From positions 1 to 36,688 of the forward strand of contig CAMUMG010000016.1 of NCBI GenBank assembly GCA_947089905.1: a stretch of DNA of 36,688 nt, read 5' to 3'. The DNA is from an uncultured Lachnospiraceae bacterium. GTDB lineage: Bacteria > Bacillota > Clostridia > Lachnospirales > Lachnospiraceae. A program made the position numbers and the translations under genes. Of this stretch, positions 1 to 7,900 are shown piece after piece (the first letter of the stretch is position 1; each line of letters starts with the position of its first letter). A model generated the notes under the pieces. The model saw only the letters and a list, made by a program, of their open reading frames with translations, did no database searches and had not been told where the DNA came from.

Positions 1-943
1 AATAACTGCTTTTCATAATCATTCGGGTAAGAAAAAGCATTGTATAGCTTTTCCCACATCCGGTCGTTCCAAAATATGTACCTCCCTTACCGTCTCCATG
101 TGGTTTCATATGTGCTTTTACATTTTCATACAGATTATTGGCAGCAAAAAACTGTGGATATCGGCACACTACTTTTGTATTTTTGTCTGAAGCGTCAGGA
201 AAATAAATAAAGTTCTTTATTACTGCAAGAAGTCTGTCCTGTGCAAACAAGCCATCTATCATTGTGAACAAAGAATTGATACCATCCATTTCCTTGTCAT
301 TATCATGAACTTTTCTCCACGCGTAAAAAAATTCATATGGTGTGAATAGAGAACCATACTTACTGTTTGCACCGTCACTAATAACCACAAAAGTATTGTA
401 TCTGAAAATTTCCGGAATATCCCTCTGATATCTAACTGTCAACTGCGTGAATGCGTCCATTATGGTTGTGTTTTCCTGTATTGCAGTCTTAAATTCGAAT
501 ACCACAAGAGGAAGTCCGTTCACATAAATAATGCCATCAGGAATACGAATCTGATAATTGTATCCTTCTATTTCCAACTGATTAACAATCTTAAAGATAT
601 TCTTTTCTGGCTCTCTATAATTTATCAATTCAATAAATATATCTTTCTTATTTCTATCCTCACGGTTGAACACAAATCCGTCTATTATCATGGATAGAAC
701 TGCTTTGTTGGATTCATACAAAGTTCCGCCTACGGTGCGCAAAGAGAGGATAATGCTGTCAATCTCGCTTTCTGTCAGTTCCTCCGAAGCATATCGGGTG
801 TGCAAATATTCTTTTAAATCGTTTACTATCAGAACTTCTGATTTTTCACGTAACAGTTCACTACCTGTTTGATGAATATAGCCTTTATTTTGTAAAAGTT
901 CTATGATAGATAGTTCTAATGCGTGTTCGTTAAATTTCGCCAT
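1..943 (-). CDS. hsdR: Type I restriction enzyme R subunit (HsdR), N-terminal part, cut by window edge
   Basis: This is the motor and nuclease subunit of a type I restriction system, which translocates DNA and cuts it away from unmethylated target sites. The frame is open from an ATG at 943 to the left edge, about 314 residues, with an AGGAG ribosome binding site 8 bases upstream. The N-terminal nuclease domain shows a PD-(D/E)xK pattern: D136 in IPDGIIY, then E150 and K152 in VVFEFKTA. A Walker A motif, GTTGCGKS, lies at about residues 292-299 and opens the helicase part, most of which is outside the window. It begins 16 bases after the TIR gene stops and is the last visible gene of the operon. 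Assignment is firm; whether the rest is intact cannot be seen. Confidence 0.93.
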   Translation of the reverse strand, partial: MAKFNEHALELSIIELLQNKGYIHQTGSELLREKSEVLIVNDLKEYLHTRYASEELTESEIDSIILSLRTVGGTLYESNKAVLSMIIDGFVFNREDRNKKDIFIELINYREPEKNIFKIVNQLEIEGYNYQIRIPDGIIYVNGLPLVVFEFKTAIQENTTIMDAFTQLTVRYQRDIPEIFRYNTFVVISDGANSKYGSLFTPYEFFYAWRKVHDNDKEMDGINSLFTMIDGLFAQDRLLAVIKNFIYFPDASDKNTKVVCRYPQFFAANNLYENVKAHMKPHGDGKGGTYFGTTGCGKSYTMLFLTRMIMKSSY

Positions 944-959
944 TGTATTCGCTCCTTTA

Positions 960-1460
960 TTATGAAATTCTTTTCATCATTTCAATAAAGTCATTTCGTT
1001 TCTTTTCCCAACGCATATCTGGAACACTAATGCCAAATTCTTTAGATATAAGATTTTTCAATTCGCCAAGCCTCTTTTTAAGTAGTTCTTCCTCATCATC
1101 TAATTTCATTCCAATTTTATTCGGATTTACTGCTCCTTTGATTTTTTTATACTCAAATCCCGGAAGAAGTATAGAGATATATTCACTTTTCAAAACCCAT
1201 GCCGCTCCCATTTCGTTCAAGTACACAGGACTTTCATAATAGTTCTTAGAGAGCATAAAAACAACATACAACTTATAATTGTGGAATAATGATGATAAGT
1301 AGTCGTATATATCCTGATTTAGGGGTATTGCATAATCAGGAACAGATGAGCAAAATAGATTATCGTTCGTCAACCCAATATCTGCAAGAAGTTCAACAAA
1401 AGGTTCAACATATTTCAAATCCTCTAAAGAATGACTTATAAAAATTTTTGATTTAAGCAT
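960..1460 (-). CDS. TIR-domain protein embedded in a type I R-M operon
   Basis: A 166-aa protein that is almost entirely one TIR domain. It starts with the first strand and following motif KIFISHS (residues 5-11). LNEMGAAW (81-88) carries Glu83 at the position of the catalytic glutamate of bacterial NAD-cleaving TIR enzymes. There is no signal peptide or membrane segment. Known bacterial TIR effectors hydrolyse or cyclise NAD and act in anti-phage immunity; that this one does so is inferred from family and context. It starts 10 bases after the 111-aa gene and ends 16 bases before hsdR, so all three are probably co-transcribed. It could be a ThsB-like signalling TIR, but no ThsA partner lies in the window. 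Confidence 0.85.
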   Translation of the reverse strand: MLKSKIFISHSLEDLKYVEPFVELLADIGLTNDNLFCSSVPDYAIPLNQDIYDYLSSLFHNYKLYVVFMLSKNYYESPVYLNEMGAAWVLKSEYISILLPGFEYKKIKGAVNPNKIGMKLDDEEELLKKRLGELKNLISKEFGISVPDMRWEKKRNDFIEMMKRIS

Positions 1461-1470
1461 CTTTTTATCC

Positions 1471-1806
1471 TCACGTTTCTACTGGATAATATTTGTCAAT
1501 ATTTTTTTGAATAACAGACAAAGAGCCTTTTAACTTATTGAAACTCTCCCTCTCATTATAATTTTTACCATCGAACTTATGTATAACTCCGTTCACATTA
1601 ATTATATTCCCGATATATTTATCTTTAGTTCTGTCAAAAATTTCTTGCAGTTCAAATTTAATAGCTTCTTGCCACTCAATAAATTCAAAATCATCATATA
1701 TAAATTCTCCAGATGGAACACATAATCCCTCTACTGCTTCAAACTTCCTAAAATGAGTTTCAATAGTAGGCATAGCAGAAATTAGTTCCATTAAATCTTG
1801 TTTCAT
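1471..1806 (-). CDS. Unknown 111-aa protein paired with the TIR gene
   Basis: I do not recognise a family. The protein is acidic in its first half and appears soluble, with predicted helices around residues 1-25 and 45-65 and a C-terminal helical stretch from about residue 85. Conserved-looking features are EWQEAIKFELQEIF and the tail ending IDKYYP. It has no Cys-rich or catalytic signature. It lies 37 bases after hsdS and 10 bases before the TIR gene, so it probably works with the TIR protein, as an adaptor, sensor or inhibitor. That role is inferred from position only. Confidence 0.7.
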   Translation of the reverse strand: MKQDLMELISAMPTIETHFRKFEAVEGLCVPSGEFIYDDFEFIEWQEAIKFELQEIFDRTKDKYIGNIINVNGVIHKFDGKNYNERESFNKLKGSLSVIQKNIDKYYPVET

Positions 1807-1843
1807 ATAATCTCATACTCCTTTTTGGAAAATGATAATTTGA

Positions 1844-2941
1844 TTAATTTGTTAATTTACTTAACAATAGTGAAACCATATCTTTAAGCTTTGTGATTTC
1901 AACTTCATTTATTTTTATTAAGGCATCAATTTGAGAAACTTTTTTTTCAAAGGCTATTTTGATATCATCATTAACACTAACAATAGGTAACGCAAAGAGG
2001 TCATCTTTTGAAATAGATCCAAAAACTGTACCTTCATCATTAAATTTATTTAATTCAACATCAAGTTCAATCATTGTGTAGTAAATATAAGAGTACAAAG
2101 AACTTTTTGGACGGATTGCTGCCAGTCCACGACCTATGGAACAGTTTTCAGTGGCAATATTAACTGAACCAACTGGTGCTCTTACACTCATTAAAATATC
2201 TCCTAATTGAGCATACCGCTTGGGAGCAGTTGTATATTGCCTAGCTGTTGGAAACCTGAAACCAAAATCAGTTTTTCCCTGATAGAATACAGTCCCAATA
2301 CCATCAGAATTTAGTGTTTCTCCTTCAGGAGATGTACCCATTATTATATCTACAATATCAGAAAGTATCGCATTTTTATCACTACAACCGATTGTATTTT
2401 TATAAATAGTAAATGCTTGCTGCTGTAAATTATCATTTATCTTCCGTTTAAGTTCAATTCTCTCCTCTACAACCTTATACGCTTCAACAATTTTTCTTTG
2501 CTCACCAATTTCAGGCACAGGGATTTCCATTCGGCAAATATCATCCCAAGTGATTCCGCCCCTAACACTGCCATCTGTATGCAACCAGCAAATACGGTCA
2601 AATTCTGTCCTGCGAAACCACATCATCAAATAATTTTCATCAAGAACAGTATTATCTATAATCTCAAACATAAAATACGCTGGTGAAACAAGGGCTGGTT
2701 CCACTTCCTCATATAACGCAACCGGAAGCCTTTCATCACGACCAACATGCATAGGATTACAGGCAAATTTTCCTTTTGTTATCAATTTATATTTGCTCAA
2801 ATCTGTTCCAATCACATTTGCAACGGAAGGCATAAAAAATTTGTCAATATTAATCCCCATCACTTTATTCGTTACATTATCTTTATTGCGTGCATCAATC
2901 AAACGAATGTAATTCCCTAAAACGTCATATTTCGATTTCAT
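1844..2941 (-). CDS. hsdS: Type I R-M specificity subunit HsdS
   Basis: This 365-aa subunit selects the bipartite DNA target for the methylase and restriction complexes. The architecture is the usual two target-recognition domains (about residues 5-145 and 190-330), each followed by a helical spacer: GEQRKIVEAYKVVEERIELKRK begins at about 146, and the terminal helix runs around KINEVEITKLKDM. The PVPEIGEQRKI segment is typical of the boundary between domain and spacer. It overlaps the end of hsdM by 17 bases, which suggests translational coupling. The length is slightly short for the family but both halves are present. The recognition sequence cannot be predicted from this alone. Confidence 0.93.
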   Translation of the reverse strand: MKSKYDVLGNYIRLIDARNKDNVTNKVMGINIDKFFMPSVANVIGTDLSKYKLITKGKFACNPMHVGRDERLPVALYEEVEPALVSPAYFMFEIIDNTVLDENYLMMWFRRTEFDRICWLHTDGSVRGGITWDDICRMEIPVPEIGEQRKIVEAYKVVEERIELKRKINDNLQQQAFTIYKNTIGCSDKNAILSDIVDIIMGTSPEGETLNSDGIGTVFYQGKTDFGFRFPTARQYTTAPKRYAQLGDILMSVRAPVGSVNIATENCSIGRGLAAIRPKSSLYSYIYYTMIELDVELNKFNDEGTVFGSISKDDLFALPIVSVNDDIKIAFEKKVSQIDALIKINEVEITKLKDMVSLLLSKLTN

Positions 2942-4496
2942 ACCCCAACTCCTTAAACACCTCTAACAAATCCGCTTTCGATTTCTCCTCTGCAATCAGC
3001 AGTTCCTTTAACTCCGCTTGCAGCGTTTTCATCTTCGTATCAAAATCAATATTCTCATCCCGATTCACAAACTCAATATATCTGCTTGGTACAAGTGTAA
3101 ATCCCTTTTCTTTTACCTCGTCAAATCCCGCAGAATAACAAAATTCCGGTATATTCTCATAAGTATCCTCATAACCTGCCTGCTGCCAGTTATGGTATGT
3201 TTCAACCATTTTTGCCCTATCTGCCTCTGTCAACTCTATGTATTTCTTTTCATATGGACTTCCTATCTGCCGCAAATCCATAAAAAGTATTTCCTTTTCC
3301 CGATTGCGATAATGTTTTTCCACCCCATTCATATCCACTGTACGCTCTTTTTTATTTTTATTCAAAATCCAAAGCGTTACACTGATATCTGTCGTATAAA
3401 AAAGGTTACGAGGCAAAATCAAAATTGCTTCCACCAAATCATTTTCAATCAATCTTTGTCTGATTTTTAACTCTGTTCCATCATCCGACAATGCACCATT
3501 GGCAAGCAAAAAGCCTGCCACTCCGTTTTGTGACATTTTTGACACAATATTCAATATCCATCCATAATTTGCATTACTTGTCGGTGGCACTTCGTATCCA
3601 TTCCATCTTGCATCATCTGTCAACTCATCAGCAGCACGCCATTCTTTTTGATTAAACGGCGGGTTTGCCATAATATAATCCGCTTTCAAATCTTTATGCT
3701 GGTCATTTGTAAACGTATTCGCTGCCATTTCCCCAAGATTCGCCGATATTCCCCGAATTGCCAGATTCATCTTTGCCAATTTATAAGTAGTATTCGTATA
3801 CTCCTGTCCATAAATAGAAACTTTCTTTTTGTTCCCATGATGTGCTTCAATAAACTTTATGGACTGTACAAACATACCTCCTGAACCGCAACATGGATCA
3901 TATAATGTTCCATCGTAGGGCTCTATCAACTCAGCAATTAAATTTACAATCGTCTTAGGTGTATAAAATTCACCTTTCCCTTTTCCCTCTGCAATCGCAA
4001 ACTTACTTAGAAAATATTCGTACATACGACCAATAATATCGTTCTCTTTATCCTTTGTAGTGTCAATCTTATTGATTTCATCTAACAAAGATGCCAATTT
4101 AACTGTATCAATCTGTAATCGGGAATAATAGTTATCCGGCAAAGCACCTTTTAGTATAGGATTCGTTTTCTCAATCGTAAAAAGTGCTGTATCTATCTTT
4201 AAAGCAATATCATCCTGCTTGGCATTTTCCATAATATAAGTCCATCTGCTTTCTTGCGGTAAATAGAACACATTATCTTTTGTATAGAACGCAATATTAT
4301 CCGCAAATTTTTCCATACCATCTGCAATAATTCTCGCTCTCTGAGCCTCAAATTTATCACTTGCAAACTTTAGGAAGAACAAACTTAAAACTACATGCTT
4401 ATATTCCGATGGTTCTACTGAACCTCTCAATTTATCCGCAGACTTCCATAGAGCCTCCTCCATAGAAACTTCTTTCGCCTTTGCTTTTGCTGCCAC
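2925..4496 (-). CDS. hsdM: Type I R-M DNA methyltransferase subunit HsdM
   Basis: N6-adenine DNA methyltransferase subunit, about 523 aa. It has an N-terminal helical HsdM domain (EEALWKSADKLRGS, residues 13-26), GEFYTP at 175-180, the SAM-binding motif DPCCGSGG at 200-207 and the catalytic motif NPPF at 278-281. I place the start at GTG 4496, giving VAAKAKAKEVSMEEALW, because a GAGGAGG ribosome binding site lies just upstream and this leaves a 13-base gap after the regulator gene. An upstream in-frame ATG at 4592 would overlap the regulator by 83 bases and add sequence unlike the family. It forms the methylase with HsdS and the restriction enzyme with HsdS and HsdR. Confidence 0.95.
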   Translation of the reverse strand: MAAKAKAKEVSMEEALWKSADKLRGSVEPSEYKHVVLSLFFLKFASDKFEAQRARIIADGMEKFADNIAFYTKDNVFYLPQESRWTYIMENAKQDDIALKIDTALFTIEKTNPILKGALPDNYYSRLQIDTVKLASLLDEINKIDTTKDKENDIIGRMYEYFLSKFAIAEGKGKGEFYTPKTIVNLIAELIEPYDGTLYDPCCGSGGMFVQSIKFIEAHHGNKKKVSIYGQEYTNTTYKLAKMNLAIRGISANLGEMAANTFTNDQHKDLKADYIMANPPFNQKEWRAADELTDDARWNGYEVPPTSNANYGWILNIVSKMSQNGVAGFLLANGALSDDGTELKIRQRLIENDLVEAILILPRNLFYTTDISVTLWILNKNKKERTVDMNGVEKHYRNREKEILFMDLRQIGSPYEKKYIELTEADRAKMVETYHNWQQAGYEDTYENIPEFCYSAGFDEVKEKGFTLVPSRYIEFVNRDENIDFDTKMKTLQAELKELLIAEEKSKADLLEVFKELGYEIEI

Positions 4497-4509
4497 TCCT
4501 ATATCCTCC

Positions 4510-4713
4510 TCAATCTTTTGAAAATTCCAAAATATCGTCAACACCGCATTCAAGCACATCACAAATTTTCGCAATCGTTTCCATAGAAACAAACTCGTCT
4601 TTATTCAGTCTTGTAATGATATTTCCGCTTATCTGTGCTTTCTTTTGAAGTTCCGAATTTTTCATTTTTTTATCAATCATCAATTTCCACAAACGATTAT
4701 AACTTACTTTCAT
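4510..4713 (-). CDS. XRE-family HTH regulator of the R-M operon
   Basis: A 67-aa Cro/CI-type DNA-binding protein, essentially one helix-turn-helix domain (NSELQKKAQISGNIITRLNK, then METIAKICDVLECGVDDIL), of the small HTH_26/YozG-like type. It is first in the operon, 13 bases ahead of hsdM, so it probably controls R-M expression, with the methylase made before the nuclease. It has a GGAGG ribosome binding site at 4724-4728 and a sigma-A promoter directly upstream. Autoregulation is likely but is inferred. Confidence 0.85.
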   Translation of the reverse strand: MKVSYNRLWKLMIDKKMKNSELQKKAQISGNIITRLNKDEFVSMETIAKICDVLECGVDDILEFSKD

Positions 4714-4741
4714 TCGCCGTTTTCCTCCAAATATATTTCAC

Positions 4742-4770
4742 ATTATATCACTATATCGTTGTATTTTCCA
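4742..4770 (-). promoter_or_regulatory. Sigma-A promoter of the R-M operon
   Basis: Read on the minus strand: -35 TGGAAA (4765-4770), 17-base spacer, -10 TATAAT (4742-4747), placed 29 bases before the regulator ATG. A CACTAT direct repeat overlaps the region on the plus strand and might be an operator for the HTH protein, but two short copies are weak evidence. Confidence 0.6.
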
Positions 4771-4807
4771 CTATTTTTGTGTTTTTTGCCACATTTTTCT
4801 TATAATA

Positions 4808-4834
4808 AAAGAGCATGACCAATGCACGCTCTTT
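4808..4834 (-). terminator. Probable terminator of the Ig-like protein gene
   Basis: The stem AAAGAGC/GCTCTTT with a 13-base loop is followed on the minus strand by TTTTATTATA. It lies about 80 bases after the stop of the secreted Ig-like protein gene and just upstream of the R-M promoter, separating the two units. The stem is only 7 bp, so this is a moderate call. Confidence 0.45.
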
Positions 4835-4914
4835 CCTCTTTACTATCTGTTCCACCAACAAATCAAATTCCTCGCTGCCAAAAAGATCTGTCACTGGAAC
4901 AGTAAAAATCAGAA

Positions 4915-5781
4915 CTATTTAAAAAGTAAATTTTCTATACTCTCTGTACTAAAATAAAATTTTTCATCTTCTATTTTATAAGTGATTTGATCGGATGTAT
5001 AGGTATTATCTTCATTTTGCTGATCTGTTTCTGGATCAAAATTATAACTATCAGCCATACCAGAAAGAGAATTCTTCTTACTGTATAAAAGTGTCTTACT
5101 ATCCTTTAGAAAATGAAATCCATAGTTTGCTATATCAGATTCACTAATCCAACCTAAACGGTCAGGATAAGATATTATGGTAAAAGTTAAAACGTCATTA
5201 TCCTTAATATCGAAATCAAAATATTCCCAGTCTTTAATACTAGCAATTTTTATTTGTATCTGGGTTTTTCCTAGTGTTTCAGGTATAAAAATAATATCAT
5301 GATACTCCGATTCTTCGTCCCATTCTACCGATATTACTTTTTCATTGCTATTTTCTATGTAAATTAGAGTTTCATCTTTTAATAATTTTTTAGTCTCAAT
5401 TCGAGCAAGTTCATACTCATCAGGATAACATCTGATGAAAGTCTTCTCACAGGAAAGTCTTGATTTGACTTTTATTTTGCAGGTAAGTCTTATCGGGTTT
5501 TCACCTGAACCAATAATTGCAGTAATCGTACAACTTCCAGCACTCTTAGCAGTTACTTTACCCTTTTTTGATACAGTAGCAACCTTTTTATTACTGCTTT
5601 TCCAAAGGACATATTGTTTTGTTCCACTAACCTTTAGAGTATATGTATCATTGATATATAAAGTTTTCTTTGTAGTATTGATACTTATCTTGTCAGTAGC
5701 AGCCTGTATAGAAATATTAACCGTAGATATCAAAAACAGACTTATAAAAAATATGAAAAAAATTCGTTTCACATACTTCAT
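4915..5781 (-). CDS. Secreted protein with bacterial Ig-like (BIG2) domain
   Basis: A 288-aa exported protein. The N-terminal signal peptide has a basic start (MKYVKR), a hydrophobic core FFIFFISLFLIST and likely cleavage after IQA near residue 27. Residues of about 32-107 form a BIG2 domain, with WKSSNKKVATVSKKGKVTAKSAG as its hallmark. The remainder (108-288) is probably beta-rich, and I cannot name a domain in it. No LPXTG anchor or extra membrane segment is visible, so it may be released or held by other contacts. BIG2 domains are common in surface and adhesion proteins. It appears to be a single gene, with the weak ribosome binding site AGGG. Confidence 0.8.
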   Translation of the reverse strand: MKYVKRIFFIFFISLFLISTVNISIQAATDKISINTTKKTLYINDTYTLKVSGTKQYVLWKSSNKKVATVSKKGKVTAKSAGSCTITAIIGSGENPIRLTCKIKVKSRLSCEKTFIRCYPDEYELARIETKKLLKDETLIYIENSNEKVISVEWDEESEYHDIIFIPETLGKTQIQIKIASIKDWEYFDFDIKDNDVLTFTIISYPDRLGWISESDIANYGFHFLKDSKTLLYSKKNSLSGMADSYNFDPETDQQNEDNTYTSDQITYKIEDEKFYFSTESIENLLFK

Positions 5782-5838
5782 ACATAATCCCTGCCCTTCT
5801 AAATGTTATTTTTTATAAAAGAAAGTTTAATTTTATAC

Positions 5839-5867
5839 TTGCTTTTTTATTTTATTTATGGTAAGAT
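5839..5867 (+). promoter_or_regulatory. Promoter of tRNA-Thr
   Basis: -35 TTGCTT (5839-5844), 17-base spacer, -10 TAAGAT (5862-5867). The predicted start is about 26 bases before the mature tRNA. Confidence 0.5.
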
Positions 5868-5899
5868 AAAAAGCGGTTAAGAAATCAATCCGTTTTTAT

Positions 5900-5972
5900 G
5901 CTGCCGTGGCTCAGTCGGTAGAGCGTCGCATTGGTAGTGCGGAGGTCACGGGTCCGATTCCCGTCGGCAGCT
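5900..5972 (+). tRNA. tRNA-Thr (anticodon GGU)
   Basis: A 73-base cloverleaf. The acceptor stem GCTGCCG/CGGCAGC pairs perfectly. The D arm is GCTC/GAGC, the anticodon stem TCGCA/TGCGG encloses loop TTGGTAG with anticodon GGT, and the T arm is ACGGG-TCCGATT-CCCGT. The discriminator is T. The 3' CCA is not encoded and must be added after transcription. A short T run follows directly. Confidence 0.95.
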
Positions 5973-6068
5973 TTTTATGTTAGTAATCATCTAATTGTTG
6001 TCTTAATTTTTATTCTAGTATATTATTTCGCTTTTTATTTCACACTTTTCCGTTTTAACTAAAAGTCT

Positions 6069-6094
6069 ACAATCTATTTTTAACTGCATATACT
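6069..6094 (+). promoter_or_regulatory. Candidate mother-cell sigma (SigK/SigE-like) promoter
   Basis: AC at 6069-6070 followed after 16 bases by CATATACT (6087-6094) fits the loose SigK pattern AC-N16/17-CATANNNT. No convincing sigma-A pair was seen here. Short degenerate matches arise often in AT-rich DNA, so confidence is low. Confidence 0.25.
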
Positions 6095-6121
6095 GTTATA
6101 AAAAACGGAGGTTTTTTTATA

Positions 6122-6601
6122 ATGCCTACTTCTCAGTTTCAACCCGTTTATGGAGTTATTCAATCAATACGACAAGTACAAGGACAATGTTGTCAACAAA
6201 CAGTCACAGTTGCTACTCAAAATGGGATTGTTATGTTGACTATTTCTTCTAATACATTTGTTGTAGATAACGTTCCTTTACGTTCTGGACTTCCAATTTT
6301 TGCATTTTATGATGGAAATGCTCCCGTTCCATTAATCTTTCCACCTCAATATCAAGCAGTAGTAATTGGTAGAAGAATGAGAAATGAAAGTGTTATGCTT
6401 GACTTTTTTGGTTCGGATCTGTTAAATAATGATGGAACACTCAGATTAAATCTTGGCTCTTCTACAGAAGTTATAAATTCTAATGGTCAAAGAGTTTCTT
6501 GTAATTTAGGAGGTCAACTATTATTAGTATACTATAGTACAACCACAAGAAGTATCCCTGCACAGACAACACCAAGAAAAGTGATTGTAATTTGTAGATA
6601 A
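6122..6601 (+). CDS. Uncharacterised 159-aa protein
   Basis: One of the few plus-strand genes, with a clear GGAGG ribosome binding site 10 bases ahead of the ATG and its own terminator. I do not recognise the family. The protein has no signal peptide or membrane segment and looks all-beta, rich in Val, Gln and Ser. A double Cys (GQCCQQTVTV, about residues 21-30) is followed by NTFVVDNVPLRSGLPIFAFYDG and LIFPPQYQAVVIG, which reads like a small OB-like or barrel fold. The upstream region carries a weak mother-cell sigma match, so a spore-coat role is possible but unproven. Confidence 0.7.
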   Translation: MPTSQFQPVYGVIQSIRQVQGQCCQQTVTVATQNGIVMLTISSNTFVVDNVPLRSGLPIFAFYDGNAPVPLIFPPQYQAVVIGRRMRNESVMLDFFGSDLLNNDGTLRLNLGSSTEVINSNGQRVSCNLGGQLLLVYYSTTTRSIPAQTTPRKVIVICR

Positions 6602-6616
6602 TCTTTTAATAAAACT

Positions 6617-6660
6617 GCTGCAAAATAAATTTTTATTTTTGTTTTGCAGCTAATTTTTTT
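6617..6660. terminator. Bidirectional terminator between the 159-aa gene and sigH
   Basis: The stem GCTGCAAAA (6617-6625) / TTTTGCAGC (6642-6650) is perfect over 9 bp. It is followed on the plus strand by a run of seven T ending at 6660, and on the minus strand by TTTTATT. It lies 15 bases after the plus-strand stop and 35 bases after the end of sigH, so it can close both units. Confidence 0.8.
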
Positions 6661-6694
6661 AAGAACAGGAAGAAAACCATAAAATAGTCAAATT

Positions 6695-7264
6695 CTAATC
6701 CATTATTTTACAATACATTTCTAGCTTACGTTTGATTCTTTGTAGTGCATTATCAACTGTCTTTGGCTTTTTTTTAAGAACATTTGCTATTTGTATATAA
6801 TTCATTTCTTTTAAATACAGTTGAAGTACCTGTTGTTCTAATGGGCTAAGAAGTGTGCTTAACTGCTGTTTCATTCTGGCAATCGTTTCTTTATCAATGA
6901 ATGTTTCCTCTGGACTGGGATTAATAGCAGATGTAAGGGTATCCATAGACAAATAGTCATTTAATGGTTGATTCTTTTTTGTATTGGAGCGTTTAATGGC
7001 AGAATACATCTGTCTGGAAATACAAAGTTCAGCAAAGGAATAAAAAGTTACTCCCCTCTCTTTTTTAAAATTCAAAATCGCCTTATATAATCCAATCATT
7101 CCTTCTTGAACCAAATCCTCTTTATCTGCACCGATTAAATATAGTGTTTTTGTTTTACTATAAACCAGAGTTTTATATCGATTCATTAAATAATCAAGTG
7201 CTTCCTTTTCCCCTGCCTGAATTTTAGTTAGAATCTCTTCATCATTCCAACCGTCATATCCCAT
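6695..7264 (-). CDS. sigH: RNA polymerase sigma factor SigH
   Basis: A 189-aa sigma-70 family factor, the SigH type that drives early sporulation and stationary-phase genes in Firmicutes. Region 2 is clear (DLVQEGMIGLYKAILNF, then FYSFAELCISRQMYSAIKRS). Region 4 carries the helix-turn-helix MNYIQIANVLKKKPKTVDNAL near the C terminus. It is somewhat shorter than the Bacillus protein. Position supports the call: it is the last gene after rlmB and the NYN-domain gene, as in many Firmicutes. The ribosome binding site AGAGGGAG lies upstream. Control may extend to the T-box promoter near 11.56 kb because I see no terminator between. Confidence 0.9.
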   Translation of the reverse strand: MGYDGWNDEEILTKIQAGEKEALDYLMNRYKTLVYSKTKTLYLIGADKEDLVQEGMIGLYKAILNFKKERGVTFYSFAELCISRQMYSAIKRSNTKKNQPLNDYLSMDTLTSAINPSPEETFIDKETIARMKQQLSTLLSPLEQQVLQLYLKEMNYIQIANVLKKKPKTVDNALQRIKRKLEMYCKIMD

Positions 7265-7291
7265 TCTAATACTCCCTCTGCCTTTCTGAAC

Positions 7292-7894
7292 TCATTTCTT
7301 TTTTTTCTTCTTTGGCTTTCGACTTTGTTCTTGCTGTTTTTGATTTATCTTTTTCATTTCTTCTGGTTCTAAAGTTTCTTGTAAACGAAGTTGCCGCAAA
7401 AATTCTGCTTGTTTTGGATCAAGATTATCTAATAGACTATTTCTACTGTTTTGGATTTTTATACTCTGTTGTGCTTTTTTTATTTCTTTTTCTGCTTCCT
7501 TTACCTCTCGTCGTAATTCTGGTGCTGACATTCGAACTGCACCCTTTGCTAAAATGATCATCTGTTCTAATCCATCTGATGTGGCCACTCGAATCTGATA
7601 ATCTAATGCCATTTGATAAGAAACTGCCTCAATAAACTGATCTGCTGTCTGAGCTTCCTTTGTATAGACAATATCAATATTATGATAATGGATTACTGTT
7701 CCTAGATTTCCTTTTGATTTATAGCCATCAAAGACCAAAATCACTTCATTTTTTCGAAAGCCCTGATAATTGCATAAGATATCTGCCAGACGAATTCTTG
7801 CTGATTCCAAACTTCCTTCTTTTACAATCTTTTTAAGTTCAGGCCATGAAAAAATAATATTATATCCATCCACCAGCAAAAACTCCTGTGCCAT
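7292..7894 (-). CDS. rae1: NYN-domain ribosome-associated endoribonuclease Rae1/YacP
   Basis: A 200-aa protein of the YacP/NYN family; the Bacillus subtilis member Rae1 enters the ribosomal A site and cleaves mRNA. Visible PIN/NYN motifs are VDGYNIIFSWPEL near residue 8, ILVFDGY near 51 and ATSDGLEQ near 103. The tail (about 150-200) is helical and strongly basic, ending KPKKKKKK, which suits RNA or ribosome binding. It starts 6 bases after rlmB ends, with an AAAGGA ribosome binding site inside the rlmB stop region. Confidence 0.88.
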   Translation of the reverse strand: MAQEFLLVDGYNIIFSWPELKKIVKEGSLESARIRLADILCNYQGFRKNEVILVFDGYKSKGNLGTVIHYHNIDIVYTKEAQTADQFIEAVSYQMALDYQIRVATSDGLEQMIILAKGAVRMSAPELRREVKEAEKEIKKAQQSIKIQNSRNSLLDNLDPKQAEFLRQLRLQETLEPEEMKKINQKQQEQSRKPKKKKKK

Positions 7895-7900
7895 GCTGAT

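Noticed and set aside
943..1239. Plus-strand ORF opposite the TIR gene
   Set aside because: Antisense shadow of the TIR coding frame, without a ribosome binding site or family resemblance.
960..1460. Thoeris system (ThsA/ThsB)
   Set aside because: A ThsB-like TIR is possible but no ThsA with SIR2/Macro and SLOG domains is in the window; the partner is a 111-aa unknown.
4497..4592. Longer hsdM from ATG 4592
   Set aside because: It would overlap the regulator gene by 83 bases and add residues unlike the family; GTG 4496 has a strong ribosome binding site.
4749..4769. CACTAT repeats as an operator for the HTH regulator
   Set aside because: Only two 6-base copies, with imperfect spacing; too weak to annotate as a site.
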